Shown: positions 25,496 to 34,521 of the stretch, one piece after another
Layout of the letters: every line of letters begins with the position of its first letter
Position numbering within the stretch: position 1 is the stretch's first letter
NCBI GenBank assembly: GCA_902786355.1
Contig: CADABZ010000001.1
Location: 176,795-240,794, forward strand
DNA from: an uncultured Eubacteriales bacterium
GTDB lineage: Bacteria; Bacillota; Clostridia; Peptostreptococcales; Anaerovoracaceae
DNA: 64,000 nt
Direction of reading: 5' to 3'
Notes under the pieces: generated by a model
Told to the model about the DNA's origin: nothing
Databases searched by the model: none
Seen by the model: only the letters and a program-made list of their open reading frames with translations
Translations under genes and position numbers: made by a program

Positions 25496-27916
25496 TTATC
25501 TCAGTTCAGCCTTGCACTTGTTACCGAGCACCTTGATAATGCCGGCCATTTTCTTATCGATCTGCTTCGATGTCATGGTCGAATCATCGTTGCCTATCTT
25601 GAGGCTGAGCATGACTGATTTCTTGCCTGCCGGGATCTGCTTGCCGCGGTATTCCTCGACGAACTTAAGCTCTTTTACCATGTACTTGATGGATTCCCTG
25701 ATCTGCTCCCATGTGACGGATTCGTCGACGAGGAGTGAGAGATCCTGCTCTACAAGCGGATATGTAGGAAGCTGTTTGTACTCATTGGTCCTTGAAGGGA
25801 AAGGTACAAGGCGGTCTGTATCCAGCTCAAAAGCAGCAGCTTTGACGCTCTTGATGCCGGATTCAGCGAGAGCAGCTACAGATATCAGTCCGATAGAACC
25901 GACGATCTTCTTTCCGCTCATGACATTGAGCCATACCTTCTCATCAGCCCATGATGGTTTTTCCTTCTGTTTGAACGAAAGCTCCTCACAGTGGCAGTAA
26001 CCTGACATCTTCTCGATAACGCCCTTGACTCTGTAGAAAAGCTCAGGTGCGTTCTTGCCTGCAGCAACTCCGGAGATCAGATTCCTGTGTACAGGCAGTG
26101 TCTCCTCTTCTGTTGAAGGATGATACTCGCCCTTTTCGAATACCTGAGTATTCTCGAATATGCAGAACTCGTCAAAATATCTCTCGTTTTTGTCGATGGC
26201 CTCGAGCATACCAGGGATCAGCGAAGATCTGAGGATACCGAGCTCCGGTGCAGGAGGTGTAGCGAGTCTGATGCTCTTGTCAGTATCGATCTTAGCTGCA
26301 TGGATATACTTCTCATCGATCCATGGATATGTGAACACTTCATTGAATCCGCATCTGTAAGCAAGATACTCTCTCAGCTTCCTGCTGAGGTCAGTTCTCA
26401 CCTGATTGACGGAATGCTCGAAGCTGACTCTGAGAGGCTGCTTTTTGAAGTATTCGTATCCGATAAGTCTTGCAATATCACCGAGGATATCATCGTGGAT
26501 GGATACATCGCCTGTTGAACGCCATGTAGGCGCCTTGCAGTGATATGTTTCACCATCGAAGGAAACCTCGTATCCAAGTCTGATCAGGATATCTTCGATC
26601 TCAGACTGCGGAAGGACCTCACCCAGTCTCCTGTCGAGGAATTCCTGAGTGATATCGATCTCAGCTTTCTCTGTCCTGATCGGATAGTTGTCGCCGAAAG
26701 CAGTGAATCTGCATTCAGGGAACAGTTCTTTGAACAGTTCAAGTGCAAGAGCTACGCCCTGCTCTACTCTCTGTGTATCGACGCCTTTGTCATATCTCAT
26801 TGCGGCGTCTGTCTTTTCATTGAACTTACGCTCTGTGCGTCTTATTCCAGGCGCCGAGAAATTTGCGACCTCCAGAAGCACGGATGTTGTCTCCGGAAGG
26901 ATGGAGTCCTTACGTCCGCCCTTGATTCCGGCGAGGCCCATAGGCTCGACTGTATCGCAGATTACAAGATCGTCTGTACCGAGATCAAGGTCAGCTTCGT
27001 CGAGAAGAAGCAGCTTCTCTCCTTCTCTTGCATTTCTGACTACGATCTTGCCGCCCTCGACATGAGTGCTGTCGAATGCATGCATAGGCTGTCCTACAGC
27101 CATCAGTACAAAGTTCGTTATATCGACGATCGCATTGATAGGTCTCATGCCTGCATTGGTGATGAGCGTCTTCATCCATGCCGGTGATTCCTTGTCGTAT
27201 ACATTTTCAATTATAGTAGCTGTGTATCTCGGGCACTGCTCAGGAGCTTCGATCTCTACCGGATACTCAGGGAGACCCTGCGGAAGTCCGGATGGTACTT
27301 CTTTGAGAGGCACCTTATATATAGCAGCAAGCTCTCTTGCCATTCCAAGATGTCCCCACAGATCAGGTCTGTTGGACAGAGACTTATTGTCGATCTCAAG
27401 GATGACATCATCAAGTCCTGCAACTTCAGCCACGCACTGTCCTACTTCGCATTCAGCGCCGAGTGCTGTAAAGTCAACGATCTCTCTTTCGTCTGCCGGC
27501 GGATATACATCTGCAAGATAGACTTCTGTTGCGCCGCAGATCATTCCGTAGGATTTCTCACCTCTGAGCTTTGATTCTTTGATGAGTACAGGTTCTCCTT
27601 CACCGTGCCATACTACTTCCGCACCAGGCTTGGACACACAGACTCTGTGGCCTTCATACAGGTTGGAGCCTCCGCATACGATCTGCTTGAGCTCATCTTC
27701 GCCGACATCAACTATGCAGATCTTAAGAGCATCTGCATTAGGATGAGCTTTGACTTCTTTGATCTCGCCGACAACGATATCATGGAACTTGTCAGCTGTT
27801 CTGATTATCTCTTCGACCTCTACTGTTCTCATTGTGAGGTCATATGCGATCTGCTCATAAGTAAGGTCTTCAGGCAGATCTACGTATCTCTGTAAGAATT
27901 TGAAAGATATATTCAT
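25496..27916 (-). CDS. pheT: Phenylalanyl-tRNA synthetase beta subunit
   Basis: Beta chain of the (alpha-beta)2 synthetase that charges tRNA-Phe; 806 residues, normal size. The N-terminal tRNA-binding domain (about 40-150) has VGEIKEVKAHPNADALKICIVDVG; the B3/B4 editing region includes DKSLSNRPDLWGHLGMARELAAI-type sequence; B5 follows; the core has RSSLIPGMLE; and the C-terminal anticodon-binding fold ends with SVMLSLKIGNDDSTMTSKQID. It lies 16 bases downstream of pheS. No T-box leader is seen before the operon. Confidence 0.97.
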   Translation of the reverse strand: MNISFKFLQRYVDLPEDLTYEQIAYDLTMRTVEVEEIIRTADKFHDIVVGEIKEVKAHPNADALKICIVDVGEDELKQIVCGGSNLYEGHRVCVSKPGAEVVWHGEGEPVLIKESKLRGEKSYGMICGATEVYLADVYPPADEREIVDFTALGAECEVGQCVAEVAGLDDVILEIDNKSLSNRPDLWGHLGMARELAAIYKVPLKEVPSGLPQGLPEYPVEIEAPEQCPRYTATIIENVYDKESPAWMKTLITNAGMRPINAIVDITNFVLMAVGQPMHAFDSTHVEGGKIVVRNAREGEKLLLLDEADLDLGTDDLVICDTVEPMGLAGIKGGRKDSILPETTSVLLEVANFSAPGIRRTERKFNEKTDAAMRYDKGVDTQRVEQGVALALELFKELFPECRFTAFGDNYPIRTEKAEIDITQEFLDRRLGEVLPQSEIEDILIRLGYEVSFDGETYHCKAPTWRSTGDVSIHDDILGDIARLIGYEYFKKQPLRVSFEHSVNQVRTDLSRKLREYLAYRCGFNEVFTYPWIDEKYIHAAKIDTDKSIRLATPPAPELGILRSSLIPGMLEAIDKNERYFDEFCIFENTQVFEKGEYHPSTEEETLPVHRNLISGVAAGKNAPELFYRVKGVIEKMSGYCHCEELSFKQKEKPSWADEKVWLNVMSGKKIVGSIGLISVAALAESGIKSVKAAAFELDTDRLVPFPSRTNEYKQLPTYPLVEQDLSLLVDESVTWEQIRESIKYMVKELKFVEEYRGKQIPAGKKSVMLSLKIGNDDSTMTSKQIDKKMAGIIKVLGNKCKAELR

Positions 27917-27932
27917 TGATTAACCTCCCTGA

Positions 27933-28970
27933 TTACCTGAACTGTCTGAGGAATCTCAGATCTGCGCTGTGGAACAGTCTTACATCATCGACTCCGTAAC
28001 GCATCATTACAAGTCTATCAAGACCTATGTTGGTATAGAAGCCTGTCCATTCATCAGGATCAAGATTAGCTGCTCTGAGGACATTAGGATGGATAACACC
28101 GCCCGGCATTACTTCGATCCAGCCTGCATGGTTGCATGCCTTGCAGCCCTTGCCTCCGCAGAGGAGACATTCCATATCGATCTCATATCCCGGCTCTGTG
28201 AACGGGAAGAAGCCTTCTCTCATTCTTACATTGACCTTGCGGCCGAATACCTTCTCAAGTATGGTCTCGATCATTACTCTTCCTGAGCTGAAAGAAATGT
28301 CCTTATCAACGATAAGCGCCTCATACTGGAAGAATGCTCTTTCGTGTCTGGCGTCAGTCGTTTCATTTCTGTAAACTCTGCCTGGATATACGAATCTTGC
28401 AGGAGCTCCATGCTCAAGGAGATACCTTACAGAACCGCCGGTAAGATGAGGTCTGAGACAGAGTCTTTCATTGCCGCTCTTATCTTCTGTTCCTTCAAGC
28501 CAGTATGTATCCATAGAAGCTCTGGCCGGATGGTCTGCTGCAAAATTCAGATTGTCAAACGCGAATTTCTCGCTGCTGATATCGTCTTCACTGTATATTT
28601 CAAAGCCAAGGGATCTGAATGCGTCATTAAGGTCATAGCACATCTGTGTGATAGGATGCAGTGCACCGCCGGCAATATCAAGGCCAGGAAGTGTAAGATC
28701 TATCTCACCATCGACAGCCGAAGCATTTGCGATGAGTTCTTCTTCTTTCTCTTTGATCTTCTCTGCGAAGAGGTTCTTGACCTCATTGGCCTTCATTCCG
28801 ACGGATTTCCTCATATCCGGATCAAGGCCGCCGAGACTCTTGAGCACCTCCTGAAGAGAGCTCTTCTTTCCCGTAAGTTCTTTTCGTATCATTTCCAGCT
28901 TATCCCTGTCAGCTGCGCCGGAAATGCGCTCGAAACCTTCGTTGCGAATCTGTTCGAGTTTATCCAACAT
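27933..28970 (-). CDS. pheS: Phenylalanyl-tRNA synthetase alpha subunit
   Basis: Catalytic subunit of phenylalanyl-tRNA synthetase, 345 residues. An N-terminal coiled coil (about 1-85, ELTGKKSSLQEVLKSLGGL) binds tRNA. The class II core shows HPITQMCYDLNDAFRSLGFEI, DHPARASMDTYWL, motif 2 GRVYRNETTDARHERAFFQYE, the cysteine cluster CLLCGGKGCKAC, and motif 3 near GLDRLVMMRYGVDDVR. A likely promoter lies 43-72 bases upstream. Forms an operon with pheT. Confidence 0.97.
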   Translation of the reverse strand: MLDKLEQIRNEGFERISGAADRDKLEMIRKELTGKKSSLQEVLKSLGGLDPDMRKSVGMKANEVKNLFAEKIKEKEEELIANASAVDGEIDLTLPGLDIAGGALHPITQMCYDLNDAFRSLGFEIYSEDDISSEKFAFDNLNFAADHPARASMDTYWLEGTEDKSGNERLCLRPHLTGGSVRYLLEHGAPARFVYPGRVYRNETTDARHERAFFQYEALIVDKDISFSSGRVMIETILEKVFGRKVNVRMREGFFPFTEPGYEIDMECLLCGGKGCKACNHAGWIEVMPGGVIHPNVLRAANLDPDEWTGFYTNIGLDRLVMMRYGVDDVRLFHSADLRFLRQFR

Positions 28971-29012
28971 CTCTGAATCCTCCTTTGGCTTATTTAAATC
29001 TGTATCCGTTCT

Positions 29013-29042
29013 ATAGTAACATCATTATTTGATGATTAGCAA
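29013..29042 (-). promoter_or_regulatory. Promoter of pheST
   Basis: On the minus strand TTGCTA (29037-29042), an 18-base spacer and TACTAT (29013-29018) preceded by TG at the extended position. It lies between the buk stop (29068) and the pheS start (28970). The short leader leaves no room for a T-box. Confidence 0.6.
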
Positions 29043-29067
29043 CAATTATATGGCCGGAATTTGTGTT

Positions 29068-30159
29068 TTACACCATTCCTTCGCCAGTATATATCTTAGG
29101 TTCTTCCTTTCCTGTCAGGACTCTCAGTGCTCCTGAACACATCGCTTCCTGTTCGACCTCATTTTCATATATATAGACAGGTGCGATCCAGCCTACATAC
29201 TCTCTGATATAATCCATCAGATCGGTGAACCTTGTATATCTTCCGGTTATAAGGATGCCGTCGACCTTTCCCTTCAGGACGGTTGCCATCGATCCTATAT
29301 ATTTAACGATATTGTATCCGAGAGCCTCCCAGACTATGGCAGCTTCCTTGTTGCCGTTTCTGGCCATTTCGAATACTTCATCTGCATTCGAAGTGCCGAA
29401 ATGAGAGACAAATCCGCCCGTACCTGTGCACAGCTTCCTCATCTCCGTAACTGTATGTGTCTTGAAATAATCAAGCACCTCCATGAGCGGGAGTGATCCT
29501 GTGCGTGTTGCTGTAAAAGGACCTTCGCCGCCGGCGCCCTGATTGCAGTCTACCTGCCGTCCGTTATCATGTGCAGCGATGGTGATCCCGCCATCGATAT
29601 GAGCGACTACAAGCTTTGATTGGTGGTAGTCCATACCATGTATCTTGCAGTGATGCATCGCAGTACCTCTGAGGTTGAGAGCGTGTGACTCTGCTCTTCT
29701 TGAGAGGCCTTTTACACCTGTGATCCTTGCGACGTCTGTATACTCGTCTACGCAGATAGGATCCACCATGAAGAGCCTTCCTCCGTACTGCTGCTGAAGC
29801 TGATATGCCAGCTGGACACCGAGGATCGACGGATGGATCGTATGTCCTACATTGTGCCTTATATCATAGAGAAGCCTGTCATTGACTTCGAATGTACCTG
29901 AAGGGACCGGATAGCAGCCGCCTCCTCTGCCGACAAATGCATCGACGTCGGAGAGATCTATATTATTATTGCTGATAAAATCAGTGATAAACCCCATCCT
30001 GTAATCCAGCTGGTCATTGCATGTAGGAAACGAGTTGAGGACTGACGCATCGTGTGTGACAGTCGTCTCAAGAACCTTCCTGTGGTCCTCAAAGAGAGCC
30101 AGCTTGGTTGATGTTGATCCCGGATTGATCACAAATATTTTGTAAGTGTAGTCTTTCAT
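29068..30159 (-). CDS. buk: Butyrate kinase
   Basis: Acetate/butyrate kinase family enzyme (363 residues) that turns butyryl phosphate and ADP into butyrate and ATP in the cytosol. Landmarks are the N-terminal phosphate loop VINPGSTSTKLALF, GRGGGCYPVPSGTF, ESHALNLRGTAMHH, VVAHIDGGITIAAH and TGTGGFVSHFGTSN. The partner phosphotransbutyrylase gene (ptb), usually adjacent, is not in this window. The gene lies after a terminator that ends the pyrophosphatase-like gene, so it is probably transcribed alone. Branched-chain acyl kinase activity is an alternative, since the family overlaps in substrate range. Confidence 0.93.
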   Translation of the reverse strand: MKDYTYKIFVINPGSTSTKLALFEDHRKVLETTVTHDASVLNSFPTCNDQLDYRMGFITDFISNNNIDLSDVDAFVGRGGGCYPVPSGTFEVNDRLLYDIRHNVGHTIHPSILGVQLAYQLQQQYGGRLFMVDPICVDEYTDVARITGVKGLSRRAESHALNLRGTAMHHCKIHGMDYHQSKLVVAHIDGGITIAAHDNGRQVDCNQGAGGEGPFTATRTGSLPLMEVLDYFKTHTVTEMRKLCTGTGGFVSHFGTSNADEVFEMARNGNKEAAIVWEALGYNIVKYIGSMATVLKGKVDGILITGRYTRFTDLMDYIREYVGWIAPVYIYENEVEQEAMCSGALRVLTGKEEPKIYTGEGMV

Positions 30160-30177
30160 AGCAGTTCACCAGTAAAA

Positions 30178-30203
30178 AAGCGGCTTCCTGTAAGGAGCCG
30201 CTT
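30178..30203 (-). terminator. Intrinsic terminator after the pyrophosphatase-like gene
   Basis: As minus-strand RNA, AGCGGCTCC pairs with GGAAGCCGCT (about 9 bp, one G-U pair) and is followed by TTTTTTAC. It closes the secG plus pyrophosphatase-like transcript before buk. Confidence 0.85.
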
Positions 30204-30247
30204 AAGCATAGCCATATGTACTGTCGCATGCTCCTTTTCAGAAGATA

Positions 30248-32053
30248 TTAGAACAAAAATCCTCCTATCCTTATAAAGACAGGGAGAAATGCGGCTGAAA
30301 ACACTGTCATCATCTTGATGACAGATGAAAGTGACTGAATAGCTGTATTCTCAAAATGTCTTCCTGAATTATTGAAACCGGTAACGATGAAGTATCCGCA
30401 GGATATGACCGCTACAAGGAAGCCTGCAAGAGTTGCCGGTCCGAACAGAAGCCCTACAACTGTAGGGAGAGCTATAGCGATAACAACAGGAAGAGCCGCA
30501 CCTCTGAGAGAGCTTGCAGAGCCTGTCTCATCATCACTTCTTCCCATATCTCTGCGGGCAACACGTCCTGTTACATGAACAGAACCGATGATTATACCGG
30601 TCAGAACAAATGCGCTGCATGTACCGACAATAATACCCGCGAACACTCTGAGAGCCATGATGTCTATAGATTCAACCTCGCTGGAAACAGCAAAGGCTGT
30701 GAACAGAGCCAGCGCCGCAGTGAATCCTGCAGCTGTTCTGTAGGATCTGGACATTATTCCAGTCCTGTCTGATATCACTGCTGCTGCATCTGACATTCTG
30801 GCTTTGTCTGAGTCATCATCTTCATCAGTGATAGTTGATGAAATAATATCTGATGTCTCGCCTGACAGAACAGAAAGTCCGGTCACTCCGGATGATGCTG
30901 CTGTGAGAGAACACATTCCGGCAGCACAGAGTGCAAGTCCGTAGAAGTTTGCGAAGTTGAACGAAACAACGATAGCAGAAAGCACGATGATCGCAGTGAA
31001 AGCAGTCGAGATCATGCCGCTGCCCATATTGAAAATAACGACTGAATGTCTTCCGAGATTCTTTCCTGCTCCTTTGAACACCCTGCTGTCAGGTGAGAAG
31101 AATCTGTTGACCAGAGCGAGTATGATGCCGGCAAGCATGCCGGTGCCTGCTGCGTAAGCATATACAAAGCTCTGCATCATAACATTGCTGAAATATGCGC
31201 ATACAGCAGCGGCGATGACAGCTGCTGCGATAACTCCGATAAGAGAACCCTTCGATGCGTCATTGCCGATGCCGGCTTTCTGCAGGAATATACCGACTAC
31301 AGAACCGACCATACCAGCAGCGTACACAACTATTATGAATCTTGCTGCAGCACCATGAGTGAAAGTCGATGTGACACCGGATGCAGCTACAGCAACATCA
31401 GCGAGCATGATCGTTGCTGCTGCTGACAGGATGTATGATTCTGCTATATCTGAACCCGCTGCTGTGAAGAATCCCGATCTGTCTGTAAAATCGCCGGATG
31501 GAGCTGCAAGAGCGTAAGCCGATGAATATACATCTCCTCCCGTATGAAGCAGAGCTGCAGTAACAGAGCCGCCGAGAGCAAAGCTGCCGGCAAGCGCCAT
31601 AACAGTCTCAGTCTTCATGAACTGGAAGACTGCCAGAAGAACTGCAGTTACCAGTGCAGATATACATAAACCAAGCACAGCGCCGGTTCTGTAGGATGCT
31701 TTGATAGATGTCCTGATATCTGAAGCGTCAGCACTGCTGTGTGAAGCAACAGAGCCGGCTACATAGGAAAGTGATCCGATATAGACCGAAGCTAATGTGA
31801 CTATGCCGCCCGCAAGACATGCTGCTGCATTCATCCATCCGATACCAAGCCCTGAAGCGATCACAACAAGGAGCAGAAAAGCAATAGCAGGGATGTAGTG
31901 AAATCCCCAGAAATTGTTGTTCCTGCTCTTGATTATCCCGTACAGCTTAGCAGTTTCTTCGCCTGTCCCTCTCCTGCTTCTGATCCATGAAGAGAGGAAA
32001 AAAGCAGTCGCTGCTGCTGCAATTATACATATCAGTGAAACAATCTTATACAT
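30248..32053 (-). CDS. Membrane pyrophosphatase-like protein lacking the catalytic motifs
   Basis: A 601-residue protein with about 14-16 hydrophobic helices whose order of segments matches membrane H+/Na+-translocating pyrophosphatases: ASYRTGAVLGLCISALV, YAAGMVGSVVGIF, FNMGSGMISTAFTAIIVL, LYGIALA-like FYGLALCAAGM and the C-terminal LPVVIAIALPTVVGLLFGP. True enzymes carry DVGADLVGKVE, DNVGDNVGD, DNAGGIAE and GDTVGDP for Mg-pyrophosphate binding. Here these places read GGDVYSSAYALAAPSGDFTD then FFTAAGSDIAESY (about 172-207), LSVLSGETSDIISS (about 393-406) and a C-terminus without GDTVGDP. The nucleotide-like acidic pocket is therefore lost. Energy-coupled pyrophosphate hydrolysis is unlikely; its real role is unknown. 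It follows secG after about 30 bases. Confidence 0.75.
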   Translation of the reverse strand: MYKIVSLICIIAAAATAFFLSSWIRSRRGTGEETAKLYGIIKSRNNNFWGFHYIPAIAFLLLVVIASGLGIGWMNAAACLAGGIVTLASVYIGSLSYVAGSVASHSSADASDIRTSIKASYRTGAVLGLCISALVTAVLLAVFQFMKTETVMALAGSFALGGSVTAALLHTGGDVYSSAYALAAPSGDFTDRSGFFTAAGSDIAESYILSAAATIMLADVAVAASGVTSTFTHGAAARFIIVVYAAGMVGSVVGIFLQKAGIGNDASKGSLIGVIAAAVIAAAVCAYFSNVMMQSFVYAYAAGTGMLAGIILALVNRFFSPDSRVFKGAGKNLGRHSVVIFNMGSGMISTAFTAIIVLSAIVVSFNFANFYGLALCAAGMCSLTAASSGVTGLSVLSGETSDIISSTITDEDDDSDKARMSDAAAVISDRTGIMSRSYRTAAGFTAALALFTAFAVSSEVESIDIMALRVFAGIIVGTCSAFVLTGIIIGSVHVTGRVARRDMGRSDDETGSASSLRGAALPVVIAIALPTVVGLLFGPATLAGFLVAVISCGYFIVTGFNNSGRHFENTAIQSLSSVIKMMTVFSAAFLPVFIRIGGFLF

Positions 32054-32083
32054 GTGAAATAGCCTTGCCTGAAGTTATACGTA

Positions 32084-32317
32084 TCAGTTGAAAATCGCAA
32101 CGATAGCAAGTGAAACAATAATATAAATGATAGCTGAAACTGTGGTGATCTTGGCAAGAACAGCATCATATCCTCTGCTCTTGCGCTTGCCGAAAAGCTG
32201 CTCAGCACCGCCTGCGATGGAGCCTGAAAGTCCGTCACTGTTACCTGCCTGAAGCAGAATGCTGATGATAAGAATGACACTTGCCACAAGAAGAATTATC
32301 ATTAAAGCTGTATGCAT
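32084..32317 (-). CDS. secG: Preprotein translocase subunit SecG
   Basis: Small SecYEG subunit (77 residues) with two membrane helices: one N-terminal (LMIILLVASVILIISILLQ) and one C-terminal (TTVSAIIYIIVSLAIVAIF). Between them is the conserved loop SIAGGAEQLFGKRKSRGYDAVLAKIT. The start is ATG at 32317 with GGAGG 5 bases upstream; a TTG 12 bases further up overlaps the ribosome site. It lies downstream of gap-pgk-tpi, a normal clostridial position, but has its own strong promoter with a large palindrome at the start of the transcript. Confidence 0.93.
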   Translation of the reverse strand: MHTALMIILLVASVILIISILLQAGNSDGLSGSIAGGAEQLFGKRKSRGYDAVLAKITTVSAIIYIIVSLAIVAIFN

Positions 32318-32348
32318 AGCTTCCTCCAAATCTGTTTAAAATAGAACT

Positions 32349-32387
32349 AAAGTGTTCGATTCTGTAATCCGCAAAATCGAACACTTT
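32349..32387 (-). promoter_or_regulatory. 13-bp palindrome at the start of the secG transcript
   Basis: A perfect inverted repeat (AAAGTGTTCGATT / AATCGAACACTTT) with a 13-base loop. One arm touches the -10 box of the secG promoter, so the palindrome spans the transcription start and the first bases of the mRNA. No T tract follows. It may be an operator, a 5' stabilising hairpin, or a weak terminator for tpi. Confidence 0.55.
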
Positions 32388-32416
32388 ATAATAACACTCA
32401 GATTATGGTGTGTCAA
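32388..32416 (-). promoter_or_regulatory. Near-consensus promoter of secG
   Basis: On the minus strand TTGACA (32411-32416), 17 bases, then TATTAT (32388-32393) preceded by TGT (extended -10). The -35 box begins 7 bases after the tpi stop codon. Confidence 0.82.
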
Positions 32417-32422
32417 TGAAAG

Positions 32423-33184
32423 CTATTTAAGTTGAGCCGCAGCATCAACTATAGCAGCGAAATCATCGACCTTGAGGCTTGCTCCGCCGATAAGACCTCC
32501 GTTGATGTCATTCTTTGCAAGCAGATCTGCTGCATTGGATGGCTTCATGCTTCCGCCGTACAGGATAAGGATATCATCAGCAGCCTTATTATCATAGATG
32601 CCGCCGAAGACGCCTCTTATGAAAGCACACATTTCTTCTGCCTGATCAGGTGTAGCTGTCTTGCCTGTTCCGATAGCCCAGATCGGCTCATAAGCAATAA
32701 CGACTTTTGCAGCATCATCACGAGGAATGCCTGCAAAATCAGAAATGATCTGACCTGCTACGAATGTCTGCTCGCCCTTGCCTTCTCTGACTTCAAGGGA
32801 TTCACCTACGCACAGGATCGGAGTGATGCCTGCTGCGAGGAGTGCCTTGAGCTTCTTGTTTACTGTCTCGTCTGTCTCGCCGAAATACTCTCTTCTTTCG
32901 GAATGTCCGACTATGCAGTAATCAACGCCGATCTCTTCAAGCATTGGAACGGAGATCTCTCCTGTGAAAGCTCCGGACTTCTCAAAATGTACGTTCTGAG
33001 CACCGAATCCGATCCCGCTTCCTTCAAGCTTGCTTCCAACTTCACAGAGTGTTGTGAATGGTACGAGCACAGCTACTTCATCAGCGTTAGAAAAATTCTT
33101 TGCCTTAAGCTCATTAGCGAATTCTCCTGCTTCCTTGATAAGCTTGTTCATCTTCCAGTTACCTGCGATCAAAAATCTCTTCAT
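32423..33184 (-). CDS. tpiA: Triosephosphate isomerase
   Basis: Glycolytic TIM-barrel enzyme (253 residues) that interconverts dihydroxyacetone phosphate and glyceraldehyde 3-phosphate. Active-site residues are visible: Asn-Lys in AGNWKMNK, His in YCIVGHSERREYFGE, the catalytic Glu in VVIAYEPIWAIGTGKTA, and the phosphate-binding YGGSMKPSNA and GGLIGGASL. It is 17 bases behind pgk and ends the gap-pgk-tpi cluster. Confidence 0.98.
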   Translation of the reverse strand: MKRFLIAGNWKMNKLIKEAGEFANELKAKNFSNADEVAVLVPFTTLCEVGSKLEGSGIGFGAQNVHFEKSGAFTGEISVPMLEEIGVDYCIVGHSERREYFGETDETVNKKLKALLAAGITPILCVGESLEVREGKGEQTFVAGQIISDFAGIPRDDAAKVVIAYEPIWAIGTGKTATPDQAEEMCAFIRGVFGGIYDNKAADDILILYGGSMKPSNAADLLAKNDINGGLIGGASLKVDDFAAIVDAAAQLK

Positions 33185-33201
33185 CTTCTTCTACCCTTCT
33201 T

Positions 33202-34386
33202 CTACTTATCTTCAATAATTGCTATACCAGGCAGTTCCCTTCCTTCGAGGAACTCAAGGCTTGCGCCTCCGCCAGTACTTATATGAGTCATCTTGTCTGC
33301 AAGACCGAACTGTGTAACAGCAGCTGCACTGTCTCCGCCGCCGATTACTGTTGTTGCATCGGACTCAGCAAGACATTCAGCGATAGCTTTTGTGCCGACT
33401 GCGAAATTCTCCATTTCGAATACGCCGACAGGTCCGTTCCAGACGATCGTCTTTGCCCTGGACAGTGCCTCCTTGTAGAGAGCAATTGTCTCAGGTCCGA
33501 TGTCAAGGCCCATTCTGTCTTCAGGGATCTGATCGATCTTGTATACATCATGAGGTGAATCATTGGAGAATTCATCTGCGCATACAACATCTACAGGGAG
33601 AAGGAACTCAACGCCCTTCTCTTTGGCGAGCTTCAGGATATCGCCTGCAAGTCCGAGACCTTCCTCATCCAGAAGGGACTTACCGATCGAGTAGCCCATG
33701 GACTTGAAGAATGTGTAAGCCATTCCTCCTCCGATGATGAGGATATCTACCTTGTCAAGCAGATTGGTGATGACCGGGATCTTGTCTTTTACCTTAGCTC
33801 CTCCCATGATAGCTGCAAAAGGTCTTTCCGGATCGTCAACAGCGCTTCCGAGGAATTTCAGTTCCTTCTCAATGAGGAATCCTGAAACTGCAGGGATAAA
33901 ATCAGCGATGCCTGTTGTCGATGCGTGTGCTCTGTGAGCAGTTCCGAATGCTTCCTGAACGAAGATGTCTCCGAGTTCTGAAAGCTCGCCTGCGAAGTCG
34001 TGATCATTCTTCTCTTCTTCTGCACGGAATCTGACGTTCTCAATGAGCATTACATCACCAGGAGCGAGTTCGCTTGCAGCCTTCTTGACATTGTCATCAA
34101 CGACTACGTCAGAAGGTACGAATTTTACTTCCTTGCCTAAGTACTCACTGAGTCTTGCTGCAACTGGTGCGAGGCTCATCTCAGCTACCGGCTTGCCCTT
34201 AGGTCTGCCGAGGTGAGACATGATGACTGTCCTTGCCCCGTGTTCTATCATGTAATTGATAGTAGGAAGTGCAGCTCTGATACGGGTGTCATCTGTGATG
34301 GCACCGTCCTTGAGAGGGACATTGAAGTCGCATCTCATGACAGCGGCCTTTCCTTCCCAGTTTATGTCTCTGATTGTTTTTTTCAT
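33202..34386 (-). CDS. pgk: Phosphoglycerate kinase
   Basis: Transfers phosphate from 1,3-bisphosphoglycerate to ADP in glycolysis. 394 residues. Substrate-binding blocks [30 protein letters not shown] and [14 protein letters not shown] are present, as are [20 protein letters not shown] and the C-terminal nucleotide-binding GPVGVFE and [10 protein letters not shown] ribosome site AGGAG lies 11 bases upstream. The 135-base gap to gap contains a possible promoter overlapped by a palindrome, so pgk-tpi may be expressed partly on their own. Confidence 0.98.
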   Translation of the reverse strand: MKKTIRDINWEGKAAVMRCDFNVPLKDGAITDDTRIRAALPTINYMIEHGARTVIMSHLGRPKGKPVAEMSLAPVAARLSEYLGKEVKFVPSDVVVDDNVKKAASELAPGDVMLIENVRFRAEEEKNDHDFAGELSELGDIFVQEAFGTAHRAHASTTGIADFIPAVSGFLIEKELKFLGSAVDDPERPFAAIMGGAKVKDKIPVITNLLDKVDILIIGGGMAYTFFKSMGYSIGKSLLDEEGLGLAGDILKLAKEKGVEFLLPVDVVCADEFSNDSPHDVYKIDQIPEDRMGLDIGPETIALYKEALSRAKTIVWNGPVGVFEMENFAVGTKAIAECLAESDATTVIGGGDSAAAVTQFGLADKMTHISTGGGASLEFLEGRELPGIAIIEDK

Positions 34387-34426
34387 ATCAGTCCAATCTC
34401 CTTTTTTGTTTGAATTAATTGCTTAT

Positions 34427-34471
34427 ATGATACTGGGTGTGATACAGAATGCAAGAATCAGTATCACACCC
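34427..34471 (-). promoter_or_regulatory. Possible pgk promoter overlapped by an 11-bp palindrome
   Basis: On the minus strand TTGCAT (34449-34454), 16 bases, TATCAT (34427-34432). The perfect inverted repeat GGGTGTGATAC / GTATCACACCC (34435-34445 and 34461-34471) spans the -35 box and spacer. There is no T tract, so an operator for a glycolytic regulator is possible; a hairpin that stabilises the upstream mRNA end is the alternative. Confidence 0.5.
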
Positions 34472-34521
34472 TCGTATTCGTGATTATCAGTTGTTATCCG
34501 CAGGCATAGCGGTCTGATCTA

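Noticed and set aside
34435-34471. Intrinsic terminator after gap
   Set aside because: The stem is good but no T tract follows on the minus strand; listed instead as a palindrome with a possible regulatory role.
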